The notes under the pieces were generated by a model, which had not been told where the DNA came from, made no database searches, and was given only the letters and a program-made list of their open reading frames with translations. This document shows, piece by piece, positions 34,003-42,468 of a DNA stretch of 64,000 nucleotides; within the stretch, counting starts at the first letter, position 1; every line of letters begins with the position of its first letter. This DNA comes from Desulfobacca acetoxidans DSM 11109 (GTDB taxonomy: Bacteria > Desulfobacterota > Desulfobaccia > Desulfobaccales > Desulfobaccaceae): positions 1,054,001-1,118,000 of the forward strand of contig NC_015388.1 in NCBI RefSeq assembly GCF_000195295.1. Direction: 5' to 3'. The position numbers were made by a program, and so were the translations under genes.

Positions 34003-34285
34003 CAAATACCTTGATCAGGTTGTCCTGGGCCAGTTCGTTTAAGAAGACCAACACATCGTGTTGGCACTGCGAAGCTTCGACCTCAAATTCCTGCAGCAGG
34101 ATGGCGCATAGGTCGGAGACCGGGCGGGCCTGTTCCAAAAGAACCCAGATACGGCTGCCGACAGGGTCCAGGCCGTAGTATTTGCCGTTGGCCACACTCA
34201 TGAGGGCGGTCTCGCCGTCCAGATCACAGGAGACCAGGTCATCAGACCTTTGAATGGTCTGGTTCAAACCGATGGATTGATTCAT
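33986..34285 (-). CDS. Lasso leader-binding protein B1 (PqqD-like)
   Basis: 99 residues with a PqqD/RRE fold pattern: beta strands (LVSCDLDGETALMSVANGKYYGLDPVGSRIW shown by positions ~17-47) and three helices. It binds the leader, with W-x-x-P-x-L as the likely docking motif, and presents it to B2 and C. The SD AAGGAG is 11 bases from the ATG. Its 3' end overlaps B2, so the pair is translationally coupled. Confidence 0.9.
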   Translation of the reverse strand: MNQSIGLNQTIQRSDDLVSCDLDGETALMSVANGKYYGLDPVGSRIWVLLEQARPVSDLCAILLQEFEVEASQCQHDVLVFLNELAQDNLIKVFDEPTR

Positions 34286-34321
34286 GCGGATTGTTACTCC
34301 TTGCCGGGAACTATTGGCCCA

Positions 34322-35179
34322 TTAAAAAACCGGCTCCCCGTTTGCAGTCAGGTAGCCGAACTGTTGCATAACTTCCCGATGGTCCCGGATGATCCGGGCC
34401 GCCTGGGCCGGCGTCAATTCCCGGCGCCAGGCCCCCCAGCCGTCTTCCCGAAAGAACCTTTCAGTTTCGGGCGGTCTTTCCCGGAAGCCGCATTCCTGCT
34501 CCTGGCGCTGGAGTTCCCGAAAATCACTGAACTCCACGGCCTTTCGCACCCGCGCCGGATCATCGGGCAGTCCGGCAAACTGCGCCGCCTCAGCAAAGGT
34601 TTTCTGAGGCTGCTGTTTCATATCCTCATAGCGCAGCACCTTCACCGGAATGGGCGCCGCCAGCCAGCTCAGAACATGGGCGCTCCAGGTAAGCAGACGT
34701 TGGCGCAATTGGTCGGCCAGTCGGCCGTTACCGGCGGCCAGGGCGAATCCCTCATCGCCCATGCGGTCGATAACGGTATCGAGGTCGCGGCTGGCATGAT
34801 TGGCAAACGCGACGGCCACATCAAGGGGATTGCGGATAAGGTAAATGGCTCGACTCCCGGTGGCCGCGAGCAGGGGGCGGCCGTCGGCGGCGTAGGTATA
34901 GGCATCGTGCACCTTTAAGAAAAGGACTTCCTTGGCCTCGGCGGCCAGGCGCTCATAAACCTCGGGGCGCAGCCGGTCGATCTCCGCGGCAGTAAGGTCC
35001 GAGGCTTCGATGCCCGTCATCTCATCGAATAAGGTTCGGGCGCTGGCTATCGGTCCGCCATCCAGGTCGTTAATGTTTGCCGGGGCTTCACCGCCGCGCC
35101 TCAGATTCGTCAGAAAGATGCGCAGCCAGGTGTTGCCGGATTTGGGATAGGAGGCCAGCCAGATGATGCCGCTCTTCAT
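34322..35179 (-). CDS. Sulfotransferase in the lasso cluster
   Basis: 285 residues from the ATG at 35179, which overlaps the kinase stop as ATGA. The 5'-phosphosulfate loop YPKSGNTW (11-18) and the 3'-phosphate motif RNPLDVAVAFANH identify a PAPS-dependent sulfotransferase of the Sulfotransfer_1 type. Translational coupling to the HprK-like kinase and B1 implies a role in tailoring. Possible acceptors are Ser, Thr or Tyr of the cores; this is inference. The longer frame upstream lies inside the kinase gene and is unlikely. Confidence 0.9.
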   Translation of the reverse strand: MKSGIIWLASYPKSGNTWLRIFLTNLRRGGEAPANINDLDGGPIASARTLFDEMTGIEASDLTAAEIDRLRPEVYERLAAEAKEVLFLKVHDAYTYAADGRPLLAATGSRAIYLIRNPLDVAVAFANHASRDLDTVIDRMGDEGFALAAGNGRLADQLRQRLLTWSAHVLSWLAAPIPVKVLRYEDMKQQPQKTFAEAAQFAGLPDDPARVRKAVEFSDFRELQRQEQECGFRERPPETERFFREDGWGAWRRELTPAQAARIIRDHREVMQQFGYLTANGEPVF

Positions 35180-36111
35180 GCCCAATCCTCCTCTACCAGA
35201 TCGGCCAGCTCTGTCAGGCGAAAGGGAGTCCGGGGTCGGACCAGGCGGCTTACCCGGCAATGTTGCGCCGCCTGGCCGCACTGTTCAAAATGGCGTTTTT
35301 TTCCTAAGGTCCCGGCCAGGAACTGCGGGCGGTAGGTGTGGCGCATGAGGACGGTAAGTTTGTCCAAGCCCTGGAGAGGAATGAGTTCAAGCTCTTGGGA
35401 GTTGCTCTCCGCCAGTTCGTAAACCCGTTGGAGCGGCGAAGGGTTCCGGGAAAAACCATCCTTCAGGGGGAGGCCGTATTTCTCCAAGCCGGCTCTCACC
35501 AAGGGTAAACCTCTGGGGTCTCTCCCTAGTTTTTTTAAGGCGTCAGCCCAGAGTTTGAGTTGCGGATAGGCCGATATGACCAACGGAGTCCCTGATGAGG
35601 CAAAAGAGATTACGCAGACATCGTCGGCCATAATCCGGTAGCCCCGCTGATGCAGGGCTTCGGCCAGGGTGGATTTGCCGCAACCGGAGAGCCCCACAAA
35701 GACGGCGGCGCCGCCGTTGACCTCAACGGCGCAGCCATGCAGCGGCAACAGACCTCGCTGCTGCAGGAGCGCGGCCAAGGCGGAACCCAACAGAAAGAGA
35801 CGCACCTCGTTGTCCTGGGCCCCGGCGGCGCGTTCGATGATGATCTGCTTCCCCGCAGTTACGAGATATTTGGCGATAGTATTGAGTTTGAGGAGAAAGG
35901 CCTCGGAATTAACCTGGAAACAGACTCCCTGTCGTTGGACCGACTCCAGGCCGTCAGGAACCGTACCGTAGCGAATAGTGACTTCGGCGGCTCCTTCGGC
36001 CGGCAGGAGCTCCGGGCAGGGCAGGGCGCTGGCAATCGTCAGGCCAAAGGCCCGGTAATAGTAGGGCGTCGGGCAGTTGTCACCGGAGCGCGACAGATTG
36101 GAGGATACCAT
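35176..36111 (-). CDS. HPr-kinase-like lasso peptide kinase
   Basis: 311 residues. Walker A GLSGCGKST (140-148) follows the LHGCAVEVNG strand and is followed by RGYRIMADDVCVI, the arrangement of HPr kinase-like proteins. Homologues in paeninodin-type clusters phosphorylate the C-terminal Ser of the lasso precursor; both intact precursors here end in Ser. First gene of the minus-strand operon behind a near-consensus promoter. Confidence 0.87.
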   Translation of the reverse strand: MVSSNLSRSGDNCPTPYYYRAFGLTIASALPCPELLPAEGAAEVTIRYGTVPDGLESVQRQGVCFQVNSEAFLLKLNTIAKYLVTAGKQIIIERAAGAQDNEVRLFLLGSALAALLQQRGLLPLHGCAVEVNGGAAVFVGLSGCGKSTLAEALHQRGYRIMADDVCVISFASSGTPLVISAYPQLKLWADALKKLGRDPRGLPLVRAGLEKYGLPLKDGFSRNPSPLQRVYELAESNSQELELIPLQGLDKLTVLMRHTYRPQFLAGTLGKKRHFEQCGQAAQHCRVSRLVRPRTPFRLTELADLVEEDWA

Positions 36112-36183
36112 AGCAGTGCGACCTTGGGAGGAATGGTCCCCTCGGTGAGAATTGCGTTAAAAGAATTCGGTGTCGGTGAACTA

Positions 36184-36212
36184 ATTATAAAAAAGTTGCC
36201 TAGTTAAGTCAA
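36184..36212 (-). promoter_or_regulatory. Promoter of the lasso modification operon
   Basis: TTGACT (36212-36207) and TATAAT (36189-36184) with a 17-base spacer on the minus strand, about 70 bases before the kinase start. The remainder of 36112-36413 shows no gene. Confidence 0.65.
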
Positions 36213-36413
36213 TGGAAGGCTTGACGCCAAAGATTGGCTTGGGCTGTCTCCCCCTTGGTCGTCAGGGTAGACAGTATTAGAGACGATTCGCTCGTTTAAT
36301 CAATGGTTAGATTGCGGTGGAAGGTGCCAAATTTTATTCTGTTCAGAACAGACAGTGCCAGGAATTTTTGGCGGAGATGGAGGCCACGAAGCTGACTTTA
36401 CCGCACGCGGGCA

Positions 36414-37622
36414 TCAAACCCGGTTATCCACCAGGTACCCGGCATCGGCCAAGGTCTCTCTGATCTCCTGACAGTGTTGTGGGCCTTTGGTTTCGAGGGC
36501 CAGGTAGACCCGGGTGTCTTTCAAAGGCAGGTCCAGACCCAACCGGTCATGATCCAGGTGCAGGATATTTGCCCCTGCCTGACCCAACAGAGTTGTCAAT
36601 CTGCCCAAGGATCCAGGACTGTCGGGGAGGATTACCCGAACTGTCAACAGGCGGTGGGAGTTGATCAGGCCGCGCTGCACCACCCGCTCCAGGAGGGGGA
36701 TGTCAATATTGCCGCCACTGATGAGCAGCACCAGGCGGCGGCCCAGATTCCGGTCCTTGAGGACCTGAGTTAGGGCCGCGGCCGGGACGGCGCCGGCGCC
36801 TTCGCATAGGATTTTCTTTTTTTCAAGAAGCAGCAGCACCGCGTCGGCAATCTCGGATTCGCTGACTAAAACCAAGTCGTCGAGGTATTCCTGCAGGATT
36901 GGGAAGGTCTGCTGGCCCAGGCAGGTGACGTTAATACCGTCGGCCAGTGTTGCCGAACTAGGCACCGGTACCGGCCGGCCTGTTTCCCGAGCCGCCTGAG
37001 CTGACGGCGTCAGTCGGGCCTGGACCCCGATAATCCGGACCGATGGCTTGATAGACTTGAGCGCCAAGGCCACGCCGGCAGCCAGGCCGCCACCCCCCAC
37101 CGGTATCAATATCGTCTCCACCTCCGGCAGATCGGCCATGATCTCCAGCCCGAGGGTTCCCTGTCCGGCAATGATCTGGGGATCATCGTACGGGTGGATG
37201 AAGGTAAGACCGGTATCGGCCAATTCTTGGGCCTTAGCCAGAGCCTCCGTTAGGTCCTGGCCATGCCGCAGCACCAGGCCGCCGTAGCCTTCGGTGGCCA
37301 GTTGTTTGGACAGCGAAGCCCACTGGGGCATGACAACGGTGGCCGGGATGCCCGCCAGCGAAGCGGCGTAGGCCACCCCCTGGGCATGATTGCCGGCCGA
37401 GGCCGCCACTACCCCGGTCGTCCGGGAGGCGTTAGGCAAGAGTTTGATCTTGTTAAGCGAACCCCGCAGTTTAAAGGATCCGGTGGTCTGCAGGTTTTCT
37501 AATTTGAGAAATACCCGGACGCCGTACATCCGACTCAATGTCTGTGAAAAAACCAATGGCGTCCTAATTATCAGGCCCGAAAGGCGTTCCTGGGCAGCTT
37601 GAATATCCGACAGGCTTATCAT
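36414..37622 (-). CDS. ilvA: Threonine ammonia-lyase
   Basis: 402 residues. PLP enzyme that deaminates threonine to 2-oxobutanoate. The PLP lysine is in TGSFKLRGSLNK (~46-57); the phosphate-binding GGGGLAAG loop and SGGNID are present. A C-terminal ACT domain (~325-402: TVRVILPDSPGSLGRLTTLLG) suggests allosteric control. This short, single-ACT form occurs in both catabolic and biosynthetic enzymes. Followed upstream by a small Cys-rich gene on the same strand. Confidence 0.92.
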   Translation of the reverse strand: MISLSDIQAAQERLSGLIIRTPLVFSQTLSRMYGVRVFLKLENLQTTGSFKLRGSLNKIKLLPNASRTTGVVAASAGNHAQGVAYAASLAGIPATVVMPQWASLSKQLATEGYGGLVLRHGQDLTEALAKAQELADTGLTFIHPYDDPQIIAGQGTLGLEIMADLPEVETILIPVGGGGLAAGVALALKSIKPSVRIIGVQARLTPSAQAARETGRPVPVPSSATLADGINVTCLGQQTFPILQEYLDDLVLVSESEIADAVLLLLEKKKILCEGAGAVPAAALTQVLKDRNLGRRLVLLISGGNIDIPLLERVVQRGLINSHRLLTVRVILPDSPGSLGRLTTLLGQAGANILHLDHDRLGLDLPLKDTRVYLALETKGPQHCQEIRETLADAGYLVDNRV

Positions 37623-37643
37623 AGGGGTTTCCTGGATAGGAAA

Positions 37644-38081
37644 TCAGATATTTTGGGCTTTTCGCCAACCGGCGGCCTTGAGGTCATGGACCCGTTCCAA
37701 CATGGTGGTCTTCAAGGCATTAATGTAGGCTAACCGATCCTGGTTCAATAAGGGGGCAAGTTCGGCATGCAGGATGGCACGCTCCTCCAGATCATGGGGG
37801 GTCATGCCGTTCCAACTGCAATACCCCTGGTCGAAGATGAAATCCGGCGTTACCTCATCCAATAAGCCTTTGTGCCACATCAGAAATCTGGCTCCTTCGA
37901 TGTCGAACTCGAGGACCCAGCCATTATCTTCGGTCATGCAGTCGCCGTCCCAGGAGGCCTGGCTGCGACAGCTCGGACAGTATAGATTTACCAGGATACT
38001 TTTCGGCAGGATATTATCGCGATGCATAAACTGGGCCTCTTCCCGGCCACAGACGCAGGTGCGGCGGATGGTCAGACACAT
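37644..38081 (-). CDS. Unknown small protein with CxC/CxxC motifs
   Basis: 145 residues from the ATG at 38081 (SD AAGGAG); longer frames lack an SD. CVCG near residue 10 and CPSC near residue 37 could bind zinc. A charged helix (DLEERAILHAELAPLLNQDRLAYINALKTTMLERV by position ~95-130) follows. Not recognised. Lies 21 bases upstream of ilvA. Confidence 0.65.
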   Translation of the reverse strand: MCLTIRRTCVCGREEAQFMHRDNILPKSILVNLYCPSCRSQASWDGDCMTEDNGWVLEFDIEGARFLMWHKGLLDEVTPDFIFDQGYCSWNGMTPHDLEERAILHAELAPLLNQDRLAYINALKTTMLERVHDLKAAGWRKAQNI

Positions 38082-38246
38082 GTCAAGCACTCCTTTACAG
38101 TTGCAGCTCATTATTTTCTTGCTTATAACATAGTTCGTTATCATTATAATTGCAATCGGGGCAAACGCCATTGCGGCGGATTTTGGGCCCGGTTTTGATA
38201 TCACTGCTGTTATCCGGCTGCCCTGACGTGCTGGAAAGGACCCATT

Positions 38247-39230
38247 ATGACTGATGCACCCCATGGCTCACACCATTGGCAGATTGCCGCCTTCCCATTA
38301 ATGGTTTACTGGCGGCAGGACTATCGCGCTCTGTCTTTTTACTTCCCGGATCTGCAGTTCGGCCGTCTGGAAGAAAGACCTGAGGCATTAGGATTTTCCT
38401 CGATGCTGCAGCTTCCCCGGCAGGGAGCTCTAAGAGGGCTGGGAAGGGCCTATCATACCGGCGAGTTGAGGCAATGGCAGGCGTATCTTGATTTCCTCGC
38501 CTCTCATGATAAAGAGGAAGACTATCTCAAGGAGGCCATCCGCGGGCAATTGGCCCCGGTGTTGCCCAAGACCACTGATCCGGCCATCCTCTGGCCCCTG
38601 GCGCATCAATTGGAACAGATGTTGGCCGAAAAAGAGGCTGGCATGTATCTGGTGGGGAAGCAACAACAGGCCTTGGCGGCTGTACTGGGGCCTGATTTAG
38701 ATGAGGAGGGAGAATTAGCGGGTGCGGCGATTTCCTACAATCCATCCCTGCGCGGCGGTTTGCCAGACCCGGAGTTGGCGAGGGTGCGGCTCAAGTTCTG
38801 GCAGGCCATTCTGACTCCCTGTCTCAAATCGCCTTGGGCGGCTCTGGTTTTAGAAACCGCCGCCAGCGACAGCTCACCCCGCTGCCTCTGGGAAGAGGCC
38901 GCAGCTGCAGGGGGTGGAGTCTATCACCTGAAGCTGGAGTTGCCGGATTGGCACCTGAATACGGCGGCGGCCGAAAGCGATAGTCCTCACTCAAAGCTCC
39001 AACTTGAATTCCGCCAGGCGTTAGAGGACCTGCTGACAGGCCTATCGGTGGACCAGGAGGTTGTAAGGGAGGCCGGGCAGGCTGTTCAACGCCTAGTGCA
39101 GGAACGGCTGTGGCCGGCCTCGGGCCTCCCGCCCAAGGCCGCAGTTTGGCTGGAGCTCTTCGGTTGGCAAGGCCGGGCGCCGGAATCGGAGTTGCTTACA
39201 GGTCCTATGATGTTGTGGTCTCGAGCCTGA
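38247..39230 (+). CDS. Unknown 327-residue protein
   Basis: Not recognised. Soluble, rich in Leu and Trp, mostly helical in appearance, no signal peptide or membrane segment. SD GGAAAGGA is well placed. The 3' end overlaps the end of rpoZ on the other strand by 26 bases. The gene is divergent from the Cys-rich small gene. Confidence 0.7.
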   Translation: MTDAPHGSHHWQIAAFPLMVYWRQDYRALSFYFPDLQFGRLEERPEALGFSSMLQLPRQGALRGLGRAYHTGELRQWQAYLDFLASHDKEEDYLKEAIRGQLAPVLPKTTDPAILWPLAHQLEQMLAEKEAGMYLVGKQQQALAAVLGPDLDEEGELAGAAISYNPSLRGGLPDPELARVRLKFWQAILTPCLKSPWAALVLETAASDSSPRCLWEEAAAAGGGVYHLKLELPDWHLNTAAAESDSPHSKLQLEFRQALEDLLTGLSVDQEVVREAGQAVQRLVQERLWPASGLPPKAAVWLELFGWQGRAPESELLTGPMMLWSRA

Positions 39231-39453
39231 GAAGTGATTTTTTCTCCACGCGAGGTTTGCCAGGCTTAACCGAAGTAACTTTCCCCTCGGCAATTTCTCG
39301 CAAGGCGACCACGATTTCCTTGTTCTTGACCCGCTCCTCTAAGAGCACCGGGGCGCCTTTATTCAATTGCCGCACCCGCTTGGCGGCCAGATGCACGAGA
39401 GCAAAACGGTTGTCAACTTTTTCCAGGCAATCTTCAATGGTGACTCGGGCCAT
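39205..39453 (-). CDS. rpoZ: RNA polymerase omega subunit
   Basis: 82 residues, the usual size. Starts [30 protein letters not shown], here given as positions 1-30, with the conserved NRF.LV..AAKR core, then [15 protein letters not shown]. Assists assembly of the beta' subunit and binds ppGpp in proteobacteria. SD GGAGGG. Sits 21 bases after the UGA-containing Cys-rich gene. Confidence 0.95.
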   Translation of the reverse strand: MARVTIEDCLEKVDNRFALVHLAAKRVRQLNKGAPVLLEERVKNKEIVVALREIAEGKVTSVKPGKPRVEKKSLLRLETTTS

Positions 39454-39474
39454 ACTAACCCTCCAGGGATATTA

Positions 39475-39663
39475 CTACGGTTTTAATTCACAACTGGCAG
39501 CGGGCGCCAACTCGCAGGATTGTCTCTTACTCTTCACCTGTTCTACTATCTGGCGAACTTCTTCTTCAGAGTATTTATAGCCGCAAACCTTGCAGCGTAT
39601 CTTAAGACCTTTTCAACTGGTGCAGATAAGGATTTCACCCGTTTGACAATGCAGACACTTCAT
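39475..39663 (-). CDS. Cys-rich small protein with in-frame UGA (possible selenoprotein)
   Basis: 62 codons, read through one TGA (codon 17, 39615-39613). With the UGA as Sec or Cys the pattern is C3-x2-C6, C14-x2-U17, C24-x2-C27, then a helix (SEEEVRQIVEQVKSK). Thus the UGA falls exactly at the second position of a C-x-x-C motif. A strong SD (AGGAGG, then AAGGAA) precedes the ATG, and the downstream codons stay protein-like, ending at TAG. A SECIS-like hairpin follows the UGA. The alternative is a zinc-ribbon gene broken by a Cys-to-stop mutation. Confidence 0.6.
39577..39600 (-). promoter_or_regulatory. SECIS-like hairpin after the UGA
   Basis: On the minus strand ATA-(C bulge)-GCTGCAA, loop GGT, TTGCGGC-TAT: ten base pairs with one G-U and one bulged base. 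The GGU loop begins 24 bases after the UGA, within the 16-37 range described for bacterial SECIS elements, which also favour G at the start of the loop. Confidence 0.55.
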
Positions 39664-39678
39664 ATTTCCTTATTCCTC

Positions 39679-40458
39679 CTAAAAATAGGCCGATAATCTC
39701 GGCAAGGTCGGATCTACCTGACCAGACTCCCGCAACAGGGCGTTGAGGTAGAGCCAGGCAAAGCTGATGAGAAATTCCGGGGCGTATTTTGCCGCGCCTT
39801 GGGCTTCGTAGGCAACTTCGAGACCTGCCGCAGTGCAGCCCACCCTCAGTTCCAGATCAGGCAATACCTGCCAGGTTGCCGTCCAACCGGCGGCATCGCC
39901 CTCATAAACGCCGCTATCCAGCCGCATCAGGGCCGTGGCGGCTACCTCAGGAGAAATCCGTTGGACGATATCTTTCCTGCCCTGAAGGGTGAACCGCTGT
40001 AGATCCCCGCCGTGGCGGGACTCAATGTCTGCCAGCGAATACCAGTGGTTGCTAAGTGTCCGGAGGTTCAAAGGATAAACCCCTTTACCATAGCGCGCCA
40101 GCAGCGCCAGGAAGTCCCAAGCGAAGACGTAGGCGTCTTCCGTAGGCAGGACCAGGCTTTTCCGGGGATAGAATATCCGGAGATCAGAGCCGAATTCAGG
40201 GTCAAGATTATAAAAGAAAAAGAGCTCCAGGGGACGAAAAGGGCGCAGCCGTAAGCCCCAGAGGATAGTATCGTAGGGAAGTTCCGACACCAGCTCTCCT
40301 CCGAGACAATGGGCTAACAGGTCCGGCGCCAACCCGGCTAGCAGCTCTAAATCGGCGCGATATTTTTTCCGGATATAACCACGTAATTGCCCTTCCCAGC
40401 CCCAACCATTCTCAAAATGGCCCAAGGTGACCAAATCATACGGGAAATCTGTGGCCAT
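39679..40458 (-). CDS. Unknown 259-residue protein
   Basis: Not recognised with confidence. Soluble, no signal peptide; a WGLRLRPFRPLELFFFYNLDPEFGSDLRIFYP block (~67-98) and an ASP/aromatic-rich middle are the most distinctive parts. Five bases after the thioesterase stop and just before the Cys-rich gene and rpoZ, so probably in one operon with them. Confidence 0.65.
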   Translation of the reverse strand: MATDFPYDLVTLGHFENGWGWEGQLRGYIRKKYRADLELLAGLAPDLLAHCLGGELVSELPYDTILWGLRLRPFRPLELFFFYNLDPEFGSDLRIFYPRKSLVLPTEDAYVFAWDFLALLARYGKGVYPLNLRTLSNHWYSLADIESRHGGDLQRFTLQGRKDIVQRISPEVAATALMRLDSGVYEGDAAGWTATWQVLPDLELRVGCTAAGLEVAYEAQGAAKYAPEFLISFAWLYLNALLRESGQVDPTLPRLSAYF

Positions 40459-40463
40459 GCCGT

Positions 40464-40862
40464 TTAATCGGTCGCCTTGGATACCAGTTTTTTCATAAAC
40501 TTATCGGCATTGATGATGAACCGTTCGTGTGTGGCCTCGCCGATCTTCTCCTTTTCGTCAAAAGCCTCCAGCTTAAAGGTTAGTTTCTTGCCCTCGATGC
40601 CGATGAGTTCGGTAACCACCCGCACTTCCATGCCCAAGGGTGTCGGGGCCGTGTGTTTCAGGTTCATGCCGATACCGACCGACTGTTCTCCCGACTGAAG
40701 ATGCTTGGCCATCAAGTCGGCGCTGACCCCTTCCATCAGCCCCACCAGAAAAGGGGTGGCAAAGGCGTCGGGTAGGTCGGGAAAAAACCTCCGGGCCGAG
40801 TGCTCCGGACCGGTCTTCTGCCGCAGTTCATTAATCATACCTACTTTAAAGGGCGATTCCAT
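40464..40862 (-). CDS. Hotdog-fold thioesterase (FlK-like)
   Basis: 132 residues from the ATG at 40862 with SD AGAGGAG. The single hotdog domain resembles fluoroacetyl-CoA thioesterase FlK and related short acyl-CoA thioesterases (TPFLVGLMEGVSADLM, SVGIGMNLKHTAPTPLGMEV by positions ~35-80). Substrate unknown; hydrolysis of a short acyl-CoA in the cytoplasm is likely. Confidence 0.82.
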   Translation of the reverse strand: MESPFKVGMINELRQKTGPEHSARRFFPDLPDAFATPFLVGLMEGVSADLMAKHLQSGEQSVGIGMNLKHTAPTPLGMEVRVVTELIGIEGKKLTFKLEAFDEKEKIGEATHERFIINADKFMKKLVSKATD

Positions 40863-40926
40863 GCCGTTCTCCTCTGGCGCTGCATCGGCCGACACCCTGG
40901 ATGCGTTTACTAAAAGGTTTTCCTTG

Positions 40927-41529
40927 CTAAACTACCGGGAAAACCTTTACTTTGCCGAATTGCTCCCCTTGTCCGAAACGCCGCCCGAGCTCTCTCGCTT
41001 CTGCCAGGACCTCCGGCCGCTTCCGGATGGCCCCTTTTTCGTCCACCTGCTTTACCAGAACTTCGGCGGCATAGCGGATATTGATGGCATCGAAGAAATA
41101 ATGGGTGACTAGTCTGGCGCCTACAAAGACATGCTTGCCTTTAGTGGCCGCAGTGGCCAGCAACACCCCTTGCCGGTTTTCCCCTGGGAATTCCTGTTTC
41201 AGAACATAGCGCCGGGCCCAAAAGGCCTGGGTGCGGTCAATCATGGCCTTGGCCTGGGCAGTCAGGCCATAGAAAAAAATAGGGGAGGCCAGGGCTACTA
41301 CATCTGCGGACAACAGCTTGGGGTAAAGCTCCTGCATGTCATCTTTGATGGGACAATCGCCGTCTTTAAAACACTTGTATATTTCCAGGCAGGGAGAAAT
41401 TTTCAAAGACCGCAACGCCACTTTTTCAATTTCGCCCCCGCCCTCCTGGGCCCCCTGTAGGAAGGCGTCCAACAATACCTCGGAATTGCCGCCGACCCGA
41501 GGACTGCCCCAGATCCCCAGAATTTTCAT
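40927..41529 (-). CDS. Flavodoxin-fold FMN/iron-sulfur reductase
   Basis: 200 residues. The FMN phosphate loop GSPRVGGNSE (9-18) and SPIFFYGLTAQAKAMIDR are typical of NADPH-dependent FMN reductases. C-x5-C-x5-C (CLEIYKCFKDGDC, ~47-59) resembles the compact cluster motif of archaeal and bacterial iron-sulfur flavoproteins. Role probably in redox detoxification or electron transfer. Confidence 0.85.
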   Translation of the reverse strand: MKILGIWGSPRVGGNSEVLLDAFLQGAQEGGGEIEKVALRSLKISPCLEIYKCFKDGDCPIKDDMQELYPKLLSADVVALASPIFFYGLTAQAKAMIDRTQAFWARRYVLKQEFPGENRQGVLLATAATKGKHVFVGARLVTHYFFDAINIRYAAEVLVKQVDEKGAIRKRPEVLAEARELGRRFGQGEQFGKVKVFPVV

Positions 41530-41670
41530 TAAGCGCTCCTTTTTCCGGCACTCCCATTAGTATCGCCGCGCTTTTATCAGGTTAATAGATCGCTACCATT
41601 TTGTCAAGTTTTTGTTTGCAGGTATTATATTGATATTATTATTTTTATTAGAGAAACCGGGCTGTCGGGT

Positions 41671-42468
41671 TCAGGCCATTTCGCTGCCTCGCGACCGAAC
41701 GCCCATGGCCACGCCGCGTTTGGATTGGCGGATAAATTCCAGAAGATGGGCGACCTCCGGCGTCAGCGGGACCTCAGCCTCTACCTGCTGCATTGCCATC
41801 TGGAGGTTGACCCGTTGGCGGAAGAGGAGGTTAAAAGCAGCCTTTAAGGTCCGAATCTGTTCCTGGTTGAAGCCGGCCCGTCGCAGACCCACTAAATTTA
41901 GGGCTCGTACGGTGTGTTCCCAGTCAACGATGCAGAACGGCGGCACGTCCCGGGAAGCCCGCGCCCCGCCCCGCATCATGGCCAGTCGACCTACTCGGCA
42001 GAATTGGTGGATGACGCAGTTGCCGGAGATAAGGGCCCGGTCACCCACCTCCACATAGCCGCCGATCAAAGCCCCGTTGATGACAACGACATTATTGCCC
42101 AGGGAAGAGTTATGGGCCATATGGGACAAGGCCATGATGAAGTTATGGTCTCCGACTCGGGTGGCGCTGCCCGGTTTGGTACCCCGGTGGATGGTGGCAT
42201 ACTCCCGGATGATATTGTGATTGCCGATGATTGTGTAGCTTTTTTCTCCTTGGAAGGCATAGTCCTGGGGTTCATGGCCGATGATGGCGCCAAAGGAGAT
42301 GGTGTTATGGTTGCCGATGGTGGTGTAGGGGCCGATATAGGCGTGGGCTTGAATTGTACACCCTGACCCGATGCTTGAAGGCCCTTCGATAATGACGCCG
42401 GGGCCGATGTTGACCTCCGAGCCCAGTTCAACGTCATCGGCGATTCTTGCCGTGGGATCAATCTTCAA
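41671..42468 (-). CDS. lpxA: UDP-N-acetylglucosamine O-acyltransferase
   Basis: 265 residues. First step of lipid A synthesis: transfers a 3-hydroxyacyl chain from ACP to UDP-GlcNAc. The left-handed beta-helix hexapeptides (IADDVELGSEVNIGPGVIIEG across ~9-29) and the catalytic His in the HMAHNSSLG block are present. The start is TTG with SD GGAGG and overlaps the glycosyltransferase stop by 11 bases. Last gene of the lipopolysaccharide run. Confidence 0.94.
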   Translation of the reverse strand: MKIDPTARIADDVELGSEVNIGPGVIIEGPSSIGSGCTIQAHAYIGPYTTIGNHNTISFGAIIGHEPQDYAFQGEKSYTIIGNHNIIREYATIHRGTKPGSATRVGDHNFIMALSHMAHNSSLGNNVVVINGALIGGYVEVGDRALISGNCVIHQFCRVGRLAMMRGGARASRDVPPFCIVDWEHTVRALNLVGLRRAGFNQEQIRTLKAAFNLLFRQRVNLQMAMQQVEAEVPLTPEVAHLLEFIRQSKRGVAMGVRSRGSEMA

